DNA of 35,871 nt from positions 1 through 35,871 of the forward strand of contig NZ_JAHCKK010000048.1 of assembly GCF_026125825.1 (NCBI RefSeq), in the 5' to 3' direction. Position 1 is the stretch's first letter; each line of letters begins with the position of its first letter. The DNA comes from Hydrogenophaga sp. GTDB taxonomy: Bacteria; Pseudomonadota; Gammaproteobacteria; Burkholderiales; Burkholderiaceae_C. Shown piece after piece: positions 18,336-26,207 of this stretch. The translations under genes were made by a program, and so were the position numbers. The notes under the pieces were generated by a model. It was given only the letters and a program-made list of their open reading frames with translations. It searched no databases and was not told the origin of the DNA.

Positions 18336-18890
18336 ATGCGCCCTTTGTTCCAAGCTTCCCGAATCGCTGCGCTGCTCGTGATGGGCGGGGTGTGGCTGAA
18401 CGGCGCCGGGGCCCAGGCCCTGAGTTCGCCGGTGCCGCCCGGCTCCGCGCCGAGCCAGCCCTCGGGCCTGCCGCACGGTCAGGGCGCGGGCGTGCACAGT
18501 CCGCTCAGCCCTTTCGCGCCCCTGCCCAAGCGCAACGACGTGGTCGCCTGGTCCACGCTGACCGACATCACCACCAAGGTCGAGAAGAAACGCATCGTGC
18601 CGGTGTACCCGGCGCCGGTGGCCGAACTCAACCAGAAAAAGCTGCGGCTGCAGGGTTTCATGATGCCGCTGGAGCCCGGTGAGAGCCAGCGCCACTTCCT
18701 GCTCGCGTCGGTGCCACTGACCTGCGGCTTCTGCACGCCGGGCGGGCCCGAGAGCATGGTCGAGGTGCGCACCAGCAAACCGGTCAAGTACAAGCTCGAG
18801 GCGGTGGTCGTCGAAGGCACCTTCCACGTCCTGCAGAACGACCCCTACGGCCTGTACTACCGCATCACCGGCGCCGTCGGCGTCGAATGA
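18336..18890 (+). CDS. DUF3299-type periplasmic protein
   Basis: A 184-residue exported protein with a signal peptide (cleavage near Ala26), a Pro/Ser-rich linker to about residue 65, and a compact domain containing KLRLQGFMMPLEPGESQRHF and LTCGFCTPGGPESMVEV. This pattern (strand, MPL, then a CxxC with PGGPE) matches my memory of the DUF3299 family, whose function is unknown. Cys130 and Cys133 form a CGFC motif that could be redox-active or bind metal. It follows the small Cys protein by 30 bp and is the last gene of the rightward run from zur. Confidence 0.85.
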   Translation: MRPLFQASRIAALLVMGGVWLNGAGAQALSSPVPPGSAPSQPSGLPHGQGAGVHSPLSPFAPLPKRNDVVAWSTLTDITTKVEKKRIVPVYPAPVAELNQKKLRLQGFMMPLEPGESQRHFLLASVPLTCGFCTPGGPESMVEVRTSKPVKYKLEAVVVEGTFHVLQNDPYGLYYRITGAVGVE

Positions 18891-18918
18891 CGCGGCGCCC
18901 TGGCGATACCATCGCCGG

Positions 18919-19875
18919 GTGAACATCGCCAGCCACCCCGTCGTCGCTTCCCTCACCCCGGTCTTCATCCTGATCGGTCTCGGCTACCTGGCCGGGCGCC
19001 TGCAATGGATCCGCGATGCCGCGGTCAAGGACCTATCCAACCTGGTCTTCCTGCTGCTCATTCCGGCGCTGCTGTTCCGCACCATGAGTTCCGTGCATTT
19101 CGAGGAGCTCGACCTGAGGCCCATCGGGGCCTATTTCCTCGCTGCGCTGTCGCTGCTGGGGGCATCCATCGCCTGGCGCGGTTTCAACCGGGGCAGCGTG
19201 GTGCTGGCCCTGGCCGGCACCTTCTCCAACATGGTGATGCTCGGCATCACGCTGGTGGAGCTGGCCTATGGCAAGAGCGCGCAGGTCACGGTGCTCACGC
19301 TGGTGTCGGTGCATGCACTGATCCTGCTGACCACCGGTTCCATCGTGCTCGAACTGGCGGTGGCGCGCGAGGCCCGGGCGGGCGGCCAGCGCGCGCCACA
19401 CGTGCTGGCCACGGCGTGGTCGGCCTTCAAGGGCGCGCTCATCCACCCGATTCCCCTGCCCATTCTTTGCGGTCTGCTGTTCGCGCAGACCGGCCTGACA
19501 CTGCCCACGGTGGTGGACCGGCCGCTGCAGTTGCTGGGCAGCGCCTTCGGCCCGATCGCCCTGGTGCTCGTGGGCGTGACCCTGGCGCGCACGCCCATGG
19601 CCGGTCACCTGCGGCAGGCCCTGTGGGTCAGCGTGTCCAAGAACCTGGTGCTGCCGCTGCTGGTGGGGCTGTGCGCCTGGGGCCTGGGCATCACCGGCAT
19701 GCCGCTGACCGTGATGGTGGTGGCCGCGGCGCTGCCGGTGGGGGCCAATGTGTTCCTGTTCGCCCAGCGCTACGAGGTGGCGCAGGAAGTCACCACCGCC
19801 GCCATGGGGCTGTCCACCGTGCTCGCGCTGTTCACGCTCAGCCTGGTGATGACCGCCATGGCCTGGCTCAACTGA
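18919..19875 (+). CDS. AEC-family transporter
   Basis: A 318-residue membrane protein with about ten helices in two halves, typical of the auxin efflux carrier (AEC) superfamily. Family features are VFILIGLGYLAGR at the start, GTFSNMVMLGITLVELAYG in helix 4, and PLTVMVVAAALPVGANVFLFA near the C-terminus. Bacterial members move small carboxylates such as malate. The start is GTG at 18919, 28 bp after the DUF3299 gene, so read-through from the zinc-linked run is possible, though its product gives no link to metals. Confidence 0.9.
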   Translation: MNIASHPVVASLTPVFILIGLGYLAGRLQWIRDAAVKDLSNLVFLLLIPALLFRTMSSVHFEELDLRPIGAYFLAALSLLGASIAWRGFNRGSVVLALAGTFSNMVMLGITLVELAYGKSAQVTVLTLVSVHALILLTTGSIVLELAVAREARAGGQRAPHVLATAWSAFKGALIHPIPLPILCGLLFAQTGLTLPTVVDRPLQLLGSAFGPIALVLVGVTLARTPMAGHLRQALWVSVSKNLVLPLLVGLCAWGLGITGMPLTVMVVAAALPVGANVFLFAQRYEVAQEVTTAAMGLSTVLALFTLSLVMTAMAWLN

Positions 19876-19888
19876 GCGGTGCGCGCGC

Positions 19889-20341
19889 TCACTGGCTGAT
19901 CTTGCGGCCTTCCTCGACCTGGTACTCGAAGTAGCGCTGGAAGCCAAACGCCAGGCTCCCCATCAGCGCGATGGTGCCCATCAGCAGCGCGGCGACGAGG
20001 GCGCCGATGGTCAGCCAGTTGGTGCCCCCCGACACAGCGTCCGCAGGCAGCTGGGGGTTGAACTGGCGGTTCCATTTCTCCCGGTCGGTCAGGGCGTAGA
20101 CGATGGCCATCAGGCAGCTGGCGGAAATGGTCGCGCCCAGCAGGGGGATGAGCACCCACGAGAGCTTGTCGTCCTGCCCGTAGAGCAGCACGCGGTCCAC
20201 GCCCCACAGGCCCAGTGCCGCCGGAATCGGGTGCAGCCAGCCCACCCAGTCACCCAGGCCGCGCAGGTAGAAGCGGTGCAGGCCGAGCATGCCGCCCAGC
20301 AGCGCCAGCCAGACCGCCAGCGTCTTGTTCTTGCGCACCAT
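19889..20341 (-). CDS. TM2-domain-like membrane protein
   Basis: A 150-residue membrane protein of unknown function. The N-terminal KTLAVWLALLGGMLGLHRFYL resembles the TM2 motif (GxxGxHRFYLG); two more hydrophobic segments follow at about 60-85 and 110-135. I prefer ATG 20341 over an in-frame GTG at 20347: GAGGGGG lies 7 nt before the ATG but is too close for the GTG. It overlaps or abuts the GNAT gene upstream, so the two form an operon. It is convergent with the AEC gene. Confidence 0.8.
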   Translation of the reverse strand: MVRKNKTLAVWLALLGGMLGLHRFYLRGLGDWVGWLHPIPAALGLWGVDRVLLYGQDDKLSWVLIPLLGATISASCLMAIVYALTDREKWNRQFNPQLPADAVSGGTNWLTIGALVAALLMGTIALMGSLAFGFQRYFEYQVEEGRKISQ

Positions 20342-20343
20342 GC

Positions 20344-20874
20344 TCACACCCCCTCGTTCGGCGGCGTGCTGTCACCGGCACCCAGGGTTTTCTGCATCAG
20401 CACGATGTCGAGCCAGCGGTCGAACTTCCAGCCGCACGACTGCACCACGCCCACGGGCTCGAAGCCCAGCGCCTTGTGCACGCCAATGGAGCCGGCGTTG
20501 GCCGAGTCACCGATCACCGCCATCACCTTGCGCGTGCCCGCGCGCTCCAGCGCGGCCAGCAGCTCGGCCAGCAGCGCCCGGCCCAGTCCCCGGCGGTGGG
20601 CCGACGGGTCCATGTAGATCGAGTCCTCGACCGAAAAGCGGTAGGCCGGGCGGGGCTTGAACCAGTTGCCATAGGCGTAGCCCAGCACCTGGCCGCCTTC
20701 CTCGGCCACCAGCCACGGCAGCCCCTTGCCCAGCACGTCGGCGCGCCGCGCCGTCATTTCGGCCTGGGTGGGCGGGGTGGTTTCAAAGGTGCCGGTGCCG
20801 TGCAGCACATGGTGGCCATAAATGCGGGTGATCGCTTCGAGGTCTTCGTCGCGGCTGGGGCGGATCAGGGGCAT
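20344..20874 (-). CDS. GNAT N-acetyltransferase (phosphinothricin acetyltransferase-like)
   Basis: A 176-residue GNAT enzyme. The N-terminal IRPSRDEDLEAITRIYGHHV and the segment GTGTFETTPPTQAEM are typical of the PAT/YncA group, and the acetyl-CoA-binding loop is HRRGLGRALL at about 93-102. The later KALGFEPVGVVQSCGWKFDRW with DIVLMQK completes the fold. Members acetylate phosphinothricin, methionine sulfoximine or methionine sulfone; which one applies here is unknown. It is transcribed away from rpsP. Confidence 0.9.
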   Translation of the reverse strand: MPLIRPSRDEDLEAITRIYGHHVLHGTGTFETTPPTQAEMTARRADVLGKGLPWLVAEEGGQVLGYAYGNWFKPRPAYRFSVEDSIYMDPSAHRRGLGRALLAELLAALERAGTRKVMAVIGDSANAGSIGVHKALGFEPVGVVQSCGWKFDRWLDIVLMQKTLGAGDSTPPNEGV

Positions 20875-20902
20875 GGGTCGGGTGGGTCGCTTGGGGGAGG
20901 GG

Positions 20903-20930
20903 CTGGCAAAACCAGCGAACGGGCTATAAT
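20903..20930 (+). promoter_or_regulatory. Promoter of the rpsP-rimM-trmD-rplS operon
   Basis: A perfect TATAAT lies at 20925-20930 with a partial -35 CTGGCA at 20903-20908, spacer 16. It would give a leader of about 115 nt before rpsP, which contains a short GTACC/GGTAC inverted repeat (21017-21032) close to the SD region. No other strong promoter is seen in the 180-bp gap. Confidence 0.65.
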
Positions 20931-21054
20931 CGCGGGTTTCGTGGCGTTTCGCTGGCCGGGTGGTCAGTCGTGTGTCTCAAGCGCTGCAAATAAAGCGGGT
21001 CGCAAGATCCAGTGAAGTACCGATCCTGGTACCTCTCCACCCGAAGGATAAATC

Positions 21055-21309
21055 ATGGTCGTCATTCGACTCTCCCGCGGCGGCGCAAAAGCCCGTCCGT
21101 TCTACAACATCGTGGTTGCCGACAAGCGCAATCGCCGCGATGGCCGCTTCATCGAGCGCATCGGCTTCTACAACCCCCTGGCCCGTGGTGGTGAAGAGCC
21201 CCTGCGCATTGCCATGGACCGCCTGACCTACTGGACCGGCGTTGGCGCCACCCCGTCGGACACCGTGGCGCGCCTGGTCAAGCAGAACGCTGCCAAGGCC
21301 GCGGCCTGA
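21055..21309 (+). CDS. rpsP: 30S ribosomal protein S16
   Basis: An 84-residue S16 protein with the conserved start [20 protein letters not shown], the [20 protein letters not shown] core and the [14 protein letters not shown] end. The length is standard. S16 binds 16S rRNA early in small-subunit assembly. It is first in the conserved rpsP-rimM-trmD-rplS operon; rimM starts 16 bp downstream. Confidence 0.99.
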   Translation: MVVIRLSRGGAKARPFYNIVVADKRNRRDGRFIERIGFYNPLARGGEEPLRIAMDRLTYWTGVGATPSDTVARLVKQNAAKAAA

Positions 21310-21325
21310 TCCTGCTCGCAGCAAG

Positions 21326-21925
21326 GTGAGCCACCCCGCGTCCGGCGCCTTCAAGGCGTTGCCCCTGCCCGACGACGCCGTCGAGCTGGGGCGCATACAG
21401 GACGCGTGGGGCATCAAGGGCTGGGTCCGCATCCTGCCCCACAGCGCCGACACCTCGGCGCTGATCGCTTCCTCCTCCTGGTTCCTGCAGCCGCCCGAAA
21501 CCCGTTTCGCGCGCGGCTTCTCGGCGTTCACGGGCTGCGTGGGCGTGAGCGTGGCGGAAGTGAAGCCCCACACCGACGGCCTGGTCGCCCAGCTGGACGG
21601 CGTGGACGACCGCAACGCGGCCGAAGCCCTCAAGGGCGCGCGCATCTACCTGCCGCGCAGCGCCTTTCCGGCCACCCCTGAAGGCGAGTACTACTGGGTC
21701 GACCTGATCGGTCTGGACGTGTTCAATCGCGAAGGCGTCCACCTGGGCGTGGTGCGCGACCTCATGCCCACCGGACCCACCTCGGTGCTGGTGCTCGAGC
21801 ACACCGAGGCGGTGGACGGCACCGAACAGACCGCCGAGCGCATGATCCCCTTCGTGGCGGCCTACATCGACGACGTCGACAAGGCCCAGCGCCGCATCAC
21901 CGCCGACTGGCAAAAAGACTATTGA
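21326..21925 (+). CDS. rimM: Ribosome maturation factor RimM
   Basis: A 199-residue RimM protein, which binds the 30S subunit head with S19 and aids 16S rRNA processing. The N-terminal domain has ELGRIQDAWGIKGWVRI, and the C-terminal PRC-barrel has YYWVDLIGLDVFNREGVHLG and a final DDVDKAQRRITADW. I chose GTG 21326, 16 bp after rpsP; it is the only plausible start between the rpsP stop and the conserved domain, although its SD is weak. There is an N-terminal tail of about 20 residues before the domain. Confidence 0.95.
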   Translation: MSHPASGAFKALPLPDDAVELGRIQDAWGIKGWVRILPHSADTSALIASSSWFLQPPETRFARGFSAFTGCVGVSVAEVKPHTDGLVAQLDGVDDRNAAEALKGARIYLPRSAFPATPEGEYYWVDLIGLDVFNREGVHLGVVRDLMPTGPTSVLVLEHTEAVDGTEQTAERMIPFVAAYIDDVDKAQRRITADWQKDY

Positions 21926-21930
21926 GGTTT

Positions 21931-22078
21931 CCCCCCTGCGCCGCTGGCGCGGCTTCCCCCCGGAGGGGGGACGGCGCCTGAGGCCCGGCAATGCCGGTTC
22001 CTCGGCCTCCCTTGAAACAGGCACGCGCTCCGGAGCGAAAGCACATTCCCAGGGGTGCCGCGGGGCTGGCTTTGCCAG
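21931..22078 (+). repeat. Hairpin-rich intergenic repeat between rimM and trmD
   Basis: The 183-bp gap is packed with inverted repeats: GCGCC-gct-GGCGC (21938-21950), TCCCCCC-gga-GGGGGGA (21955-21971), an outer GAGGC/GCCTC (21980-22009) around CCGGC-aat-GCCGG (21985-21997), a perfect palindrome CGCTCCGGAGCG (22026-22037), and CTGGC-ttt-GCCAG (22066-22078). It resembles the C-run/GGCGC hairpin elements I recall as dispersed intergenic repeats in Comamonadaceae. It sits inside an operon, so it may tune transcription or mRNA stability. Confidence 0.7.
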
Positions 22079-22108
22079 ACCGCTGGCGCAGGGAGGCGAC
22101 AATCCACC

Positions 22109-22885
22109 ATGCGCTTTGACGTCATCACCCTGTTCCCGGAGCTGTTCGCGCCCTTCCTGCAGCACGGCATCAACCGCCGCGCCTTCGAGTCCGGCCAGGT
22201 GGCCGTGCACCTCTGGAACCCGCGCGATTTTGCCGAGGGCAACTACCGCCGGGTCGATGACCGCCCGTTTGGCGGCGGGCCGGGCATGGTGATGATGGCC
22301 GAACCCCTGTGGCAGTGCCTGCAGGCCATCCGCGCCGCGCGCGCGCAGGCCGACGACGCCCGCGCCCCCGTGGTGCTGTTCTCGCCGATCGGCGAGCCGC
22401 TCAACCACGGCGGCGTCGAGGGCTGGGCGCACAGCCAGGGCGCGGTGCTGGTGTGCGGCCGTTATGAGGGCATCGACCAGCGCTTCATCGACACCTGCGT
22501 GGACCTGCAGATCAGCCTGGGCGATTTCGTGCTCTCGGGGGGGGAGATCGCGGCCATGGCCCTGCTCGACGCCGTGGCTCGCCTGCAGCCCGGGGTGCTC
22601 ACCGACGAGGGCAGCCACCAGCAGGACAGCTTCAATCCCGCGCTTGACGGCCTGCTCGACAGCCCGCACCACACCCGCCCCGAGGTCTGGCAAGGCCCTC
22701 AGGGACCGATGGCGGTGCCGCCAGTGCTGCTGGGTGGCCACCACGAGCGCATCGCCCGCCACCGCCGCGAGCAAAGCCTGATGCTCACCGCCCGCCGCCG
22801 GCCCGACCTCCTGGCCCGTGCCCAGGCGCAGGGATTGCTGGACGGCGCGGACCTGGCTTTCCTGCGCGCCCAGGGCTTGCTATAA
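22109..22885 (+). CDS. trmD: tRNA (guanine-37-N1)-methyltransferase
   Basis: A 258-residue SPOUT methyltransferase that makes m1G37 in tRNAs and guards the reading frame. The start MRFDVITLFPELF is the standard one; upstream in-frame codons come from the repeat region. Motifs are RPFGGGPGMVMM, VLVCGRYEGIDQRFID, and the trefoil-knot SAM site LSGGEIAAMALLDAVARL. A GGGAGG lies 12 nt upstream of the ATG. Third gene of the rpsP operon. Confidence 0.98.
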   Translation: MRFDVITLFPELFAPFLQHGINRRAFESGQVAVHLWNPRDFAEGNYRRVDDRPFGGGPGMVMMAEPLWQCLQAIRAARAQADDARAPVVLFSPIGEPLNHGGVEGWAHSQGAVLVCGRYEGIDQRFIDTCVDLQISLGDFVLSGGEIAAMALLDAVARLQPGVLTDEGSHQQDSFNPALDGLLDSPHHTRPEVWQGPQGPMAVPPVLLGGHHERIARHRREQSLMLTARRRPDLLARAQAQGLLDGADLAFLRAQGLL

Positions 22886-22886
22886 T
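22857..22886 (+). promoter_or_regulatory. Possible internal promoter for rplS
   Basis: A perfect TATAAT at 22881-22886 overlaps the trmD stop codon; the -35 region (TTTCCT-like, about 22858-22863) is weak. Its leader would run 130 nt to rplS through GC-rich inverted repeats. It would let L19 be made in excess of TrmD. Only the -10 is convincing. Confidence 0.4.
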
Positions 22887-23018
22887 CCAAGGCTTTTCGA
22901 TCCTCTGACCGGCCGCCGCGACCGGGCCACCCCGCAGACCCCCCAGGGTCTGGACAGGGGCCCTGCCGGATTCGCGGCCTTTAGTGCAGCGCGGCCATGA
23001 CCGACAAAACAGGAAATC

Positions 23019-23375
23019 ATGAACCTCATCCAAACCCTTGAGCAAGAAGAAATTGCTCGCCTTGGCAAAGTCATTCCCCCGTTCGCCCCTGGCGACACCG
23101 TGATCGTCAGCGTGAACGTGATCGAAGGCACCCGCAAGCGCGTGCAGGCCTACGAAGGCGTGGTAGTGGCCCGTCGCAACCGCGGCCTGAACTCCAGCTT
23201 CATCGTGCGCAAGATCTCCAACGGCGAAGGCGTCGAGCGCACCTTCCCGCTGTACAGCCCGCTGATCGCCAAGATCGAAGTCAAGCGCCGCGGTGCCGTG
23301 CGCCGCGCCAAGCTGTACTACCTGCGCGAGCGCAGCGGCAAGTCGGCCCGCATCAAGGAAAAGCTGGGCGCGTAA
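23019..23375 (+). CDS. rplS: 50S ribosomal protein L19
   Basis: A 118-residue L19 protein, located at the 30S-50S interface. It starts [12 protein letters not shown] and has the conserved [31 protein letters not shown], and [17 protein letters not shown] segments, with [20 protein letters not shown] at the end. The length is normal. It is the last gene of the operon; a strong terminator follows 35 bp downstream. Confidence 0.99.
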   Translation: MNLIQTLEQEEIARLGKVIPPFAPGDTVIVSVNVIEGTRKRVQAYEGVVVARRNRGLNSSFIVRKISNGEGVERTFPLYSPLIAKIEVKRRGAVRRAKLYYLRERSGKSARIKEKLGA

Positions 23376-23410
23376 AGCGCATCGGGCTCGGCCCGATCGC
23401 ACGCAAGCTC

Positions 23411-23440
23411 AAAAAAGCCGCTCCCCGGAGCGGCTTTTTT
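23411..23440 (+). terminator. Rho-independent terminator of the rpsP operon
   Basis: GCCGCTCC and GGAGCGGC form an uninterrupted stem of about 8 bp with a two-base loop, flanked by A6 and T6, so it could act in both directions. It lies 35 bp after the rplS stop. Confidence 0.93.
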
Positions 23441-23527
23441 GCGTCTGGCTCCGCCGCCGGGCCGCCCCGCCGCGCAACAGCCCCGCGCCTCGGGGGGTGT
23501 GGGGCTTCTCGTTATGCTTGCCCCCAC

Positions 23528-24211
23528 ATGACACAAGTGCTTCCTGCTTTTGATCCGCGTCTGGTGCCCATCGTCGCGGACGAGGCCGACGAAATGCTGC
23601 GCCCGGCGCAGGCCCAGCGCCTCACGCCTGCGGGGCTGCGTGAGCTCTTCGCCCGCCCGCCCGTGTGGACGCCCGAGCTGCACCGCGAGCGCAAGTTCGC
23701 CGACCGCGCACCTGCCGAGGCCGCGGTGCTGCTGCCCCTGGTGATGCGCGACGAACTCACCCTCATCCTGACCCAGCGCACAGCCCACCTCTCCACCCAC
23801 TCGGGCCAGATCGCCCTGCCGGGCGGCAAGCTCGACCCCGAGGACGCCGATGCCACCGCCGCCGCCCTGCGCGAGGCGCAGGAAGAGATCGGCCTGGAGC
23901 CGGACCGGGTGGAGGTGCTGGGCACCTTGCCGGTGTACGTCACCGGCACCTCCTTCATCGTCACGCCGGTGGTGGGACTGGTGCGGCCGGGTTTCGATCT
24001 GGTGCCCAACCCGGACGAGGTGGCCGACGTGTTCGAGGTGCCCCTGGCTTACCTCATGAACCCCTTGCACCACCGTCGCCACGCACTGGCTTTCGAGGGC
24101 GTGGTGCGCGAGTGGTACTCCATGCCCTACCTGGACGGCGACCGCGAGCGCTTCATCTGGGGCGCCACCGCCGGCATGCTGCGCAACTTTTACCGCATGC
24201 TCAGCGCCTAG
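23528..24211 (+). CDS. Nudix hydrolase, CoA pyrophosphatase type
   Basis: A 227-residue Nudix protein. The Nudix box GGKLDPEDADATAAALREAQ continues into EEIG at residues 99-122, and the upstream LTQRTAHLSTHSGQIALPGG is the NuCoA motif of CoA pyrophosphatases (NudL/YeaB, PCD1), which split CoA and acyl-CoA into 3',5'-ADP and phosphopantetheine derivatives. The start ATG at 23528 follows the terminator region. The protein has about 60 extra N-terminal residues compared with the minimal Nudix fold. The gene after it is the CbiB-like protein in the same direction. Confidence 0.92.
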   Translation: MTQVLPAFDPRLVPIVADEADEMLRPAQAQRLTPAGLRELFARPPVWTPELHRERKFADRAPAEAAVLLPLVMRDELTLILTQRTAHLSTHSGQIALPGGKLDPEDADATAAALREAQEEIGLEPDRVEVLGTLPVYVTGTSFIVTPVVGLVRPGFDLVPNPDEVADVFEVPLAYLMNPLHHRRHALAFEGVVREWYSMPYLDGDRERFIWGATAGMLRNFYRMLSA

Positions 24212-24272
24212 GGGCCGGCTGTGCCGCGTTGCGCCGGGTGGCGCGCGCCCCTCACGCCACTATGATGGTGCC

Positions 24273-25211
24273 ATGAGTTTTTTCGCCATCCTCATTGCCC
24301 TGCTGCTCGAGCAGGCTCGCCCGCTCGCCTTTGACAACCCCGTTCACGCCGGCCTGCGCGGCTGGGCGCGCACGGTGCGCCGCAACCTCGACGCCGGCCA
24401 GTCCTCTCATGGCTGGGTCGCCTGGGCGCTGGCGGTGGGCGTGCCGGCGGCCATCGCGGGCCTGGTGTATTGGGGTCTCTGGCAGTTCAGTTCGGTGCTG
24501 GCTTTCGCGTGGACCGTGGGCATCCTCTACGTCACCCTGGGCTTTCGCCAGTTCAGCCACCACTTCAGCGAAATCCGGCAGGCGCTCGATGCCGGCGACG
24601 ATGCCACCGCGCGCGAGAAGCTGGCCCGTTGGCTGCGGGTGGACGCCTCCAGCCTGCCGCGCACCGAGCTGTTGCGCCAGGTGATCGAGCAATCGGTGCT
24701 GGCGGCGCACCGCCATGTGTTCGGCGTGCTGGTCTGCTTCGTGGTGTTCTGGGCCCTGGGGCTGGGCCCGTCTGGGGCGGTGTTCTACCGGCTGGCCGAG
24801 TACCTCTCGCGCAACTGGCGCGCGCGCCCGGACGGCACACCCAGCCTGGCGCTGCAGCACGCCGCCGCGACCGCCTGGCGCTGGGTCGACCACGTGCCGG
24901 CGCGCATGACGGCGCTGGGCTTTGCCGTGGTGGGCAATTTCGAGGAGGCCGTGGCCAGCTGGCGCGGTGACGCCGAGCGGTTTGCTCCCGGCAGCGACGG
25001 CGTGGTGCTGGCCGCCACCTCCGGCGCCATCAACGTGCGGCTGACCCCGCAACTCGATCCGCTCACGGTCGAAGACGACGAGGTGGTGGGCGACCCCAGT
25101 GCCCGTCCTGACCCGCAACTGGCCCACCTCAGCAGCGTGGTGGGCCTGGTGTGGCGCGCGGTGGTGCTCTGGATGCTCCTGCTCGCGCTGCTCACCCTCG
25201 CAGGCCTGTAG
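24273..25211 (+). CDS. CobD/CbiB-family (AmpE-like) membrane protein
   Basis: A 312-residue membrane protein of the CobD/CbiB family (cobinamide synthase in B12 synthesis), with about five hydrophobic segments. Typical features are FFAILIALLLEQARPL at the N-terminus, FRQFSHHFSEIRQALDAGD, the EQSVLAAHRHVFGVLVCF segment, and a C-terminal hydrophobic tail. No cobalamin gene is near, and E. coli AmpE shares this fold, so the true function is uncertain. It is convergent with rsgA, 57 bp between stops. Confidence 0.8.
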   Translation: MSFFAILIALLLEQARPLAFDNPVHAGLRGWARTVRRNLDAGQSSHGWVAWALAVGVPAAIAGLVYWGLWQFSSVLAFAWTVGILYVTLGFRQFSHHFSEIRQALDAGDDATAREKLARWLRVDASSLPRTELLRQVIEQSVLAAHRHVFGVLVCFVVFWALGLGPSGAVFYRLAEYLSRNWRARPDGTPSLALQHAAATAWRWVDHVPARMTALGFAVVGNFEEAVASWRGDAERFAPGSDGVVLAATSGAINVRLTPQLDPLTVEDDEVVGDPSARPDPQLAHLSSVVGLVWRAVVLWMLLLALLTLAGL

Positions 25212-25268
25212 CGGGGGAGCGGTCGACCCGCTCCGAACGCCGTGGAACTCGCTGCGCCAGGCCGCTGG

Positions 25269-26207
25269 CTAATACCGGCGCTTGTCCGAGAGTTCCGCGA
25301 ACAGCTCCCGGTAGAGCCGGTAGCGGTTTTCGCTGATCGCCAGCGGATCGTCTCCCGGCTGGTCCGGCTCCCCGGTCTGCACATGTTCCACCACGCCGCA
25401 GCCCGGCTCGTGCAAGTGCGTGCAGTTGTAGAAGCGGCACTGCCCCAGCGTGGCATTCAGGTCGGGCATGAGATGGGCCAGCTGCATCGGCTCGATGTGG
25501 TTCAGGCCGAATTCCTGGAACCCCGGTGAATCGATCAGCGCGGTGCGGCGCTGCGCGTCCACCCAGTACCAGGTGGTGCTGGTCGTCGTGTGCTTGCCCG
25601 AGTTGAGCGCGCGCGAAATCTCACCCGTGAGCGCCCGCGCCTCGGGCACCAGCCGGTTCACCAGCGTGCTCTTGCCCACGCCGGAGGGGCCGAGCACGAG
25701 CGTGCGCTTGTTCTCCAGGCGCTGCTGCAAGGCGTCCAGGCCGCTTTGCGCGCCATCGCCCGCCTTCAGGCGCAGGGGCAGCACCGTGCAGCCCATGCGG
25801 CGGTACGGCTCCAGGCGGGCCCAGGCGCGGTCGAAGGCGGGCTGCAGGTCGCTCTTGTTGAGCACGATCAGCACGTCGATGCCCTCGGCCTGAGCCGCGA
25901 TCAGGGCGCGCGTGAGCTGGCTTTCGGAGAACTCCGGGTCGGCCGCCACGAGCACCAGCACCTGGTCCAGGTTGGCGGCGAACGACTTGGTGCGCATCTC
26001 GTCCTGCCGGTAGAACAGGTTGCGCCGCTCGTCCACGCGCTCGATGCTGCCTTCGTCGCCGGTGACCTGCCACTGCACGTGGTCGCCCACGACCACGGCG
26101 TTCTTCTTGCCGCGCGGGTGGCAGATGCGGCGTTCGCCGTCCAGGCTCTCCACGAGGCAGTGGCGCCCATGGGCGGCCACCACCAGACCGGGTTGGAGAT
26201 CGGCCAT
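25269..26207 (-). CDS. rsgA: Ribosome small-subunit GTPase RsgA
   Basis: A 312-residue circularly permuted GTPase that checks late 30S assembly. An OB fold is followed by G4 NKSD at 117-120, the P-loop GPSGVGKS at 173-180, and G3 DSPGFQEFG at about 226-234. The C-terminal zinc site is Cys257, Cys262, His264 and Cys270 (CRFYNCTHLHEPGC). The start ATG shares one base with the phhB stop (TGATG). Third gene of the M48-phhB-rsgA operon. Because RsgA needs zinc, it is a zinc consumer within the same window as the zinc regulon. Confidence 0.97.
   Translation of the reverse strand: MADLQPGLVVAAHGRHCLVESLDGERRICHPRGKKNAVVVGDHVQWQVTGDEGSIERVDERRNLFYRQDEMRTKSFAANLDQVLVLVAADPEFSESQLTRALIAAQAEGIDVLIVLNKSDLQPAFDRAWARLEPYRRMGCTVLPLRLKAGDGAQSGLDALQQRLENKRTLVLGPSGVGKSTLVNRLVPEARALTGEISRALNSGKHTTTSTTWYWVDAQRRTALIDSPGFQEFGLNHIEPMQLAHLMPDLNATLGQCRFYNCTHLHEPGCGVVEHVQTGEPDQPGDDPLAISENRYRLYRELFAELSDKRRY

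Noticed and set aside
24261-24266. TATGAT as a -10 element for the CbiB-like gene
   Set aside because: It ends 6 bp before the ATG, leaving no room for a normal leader or SD.
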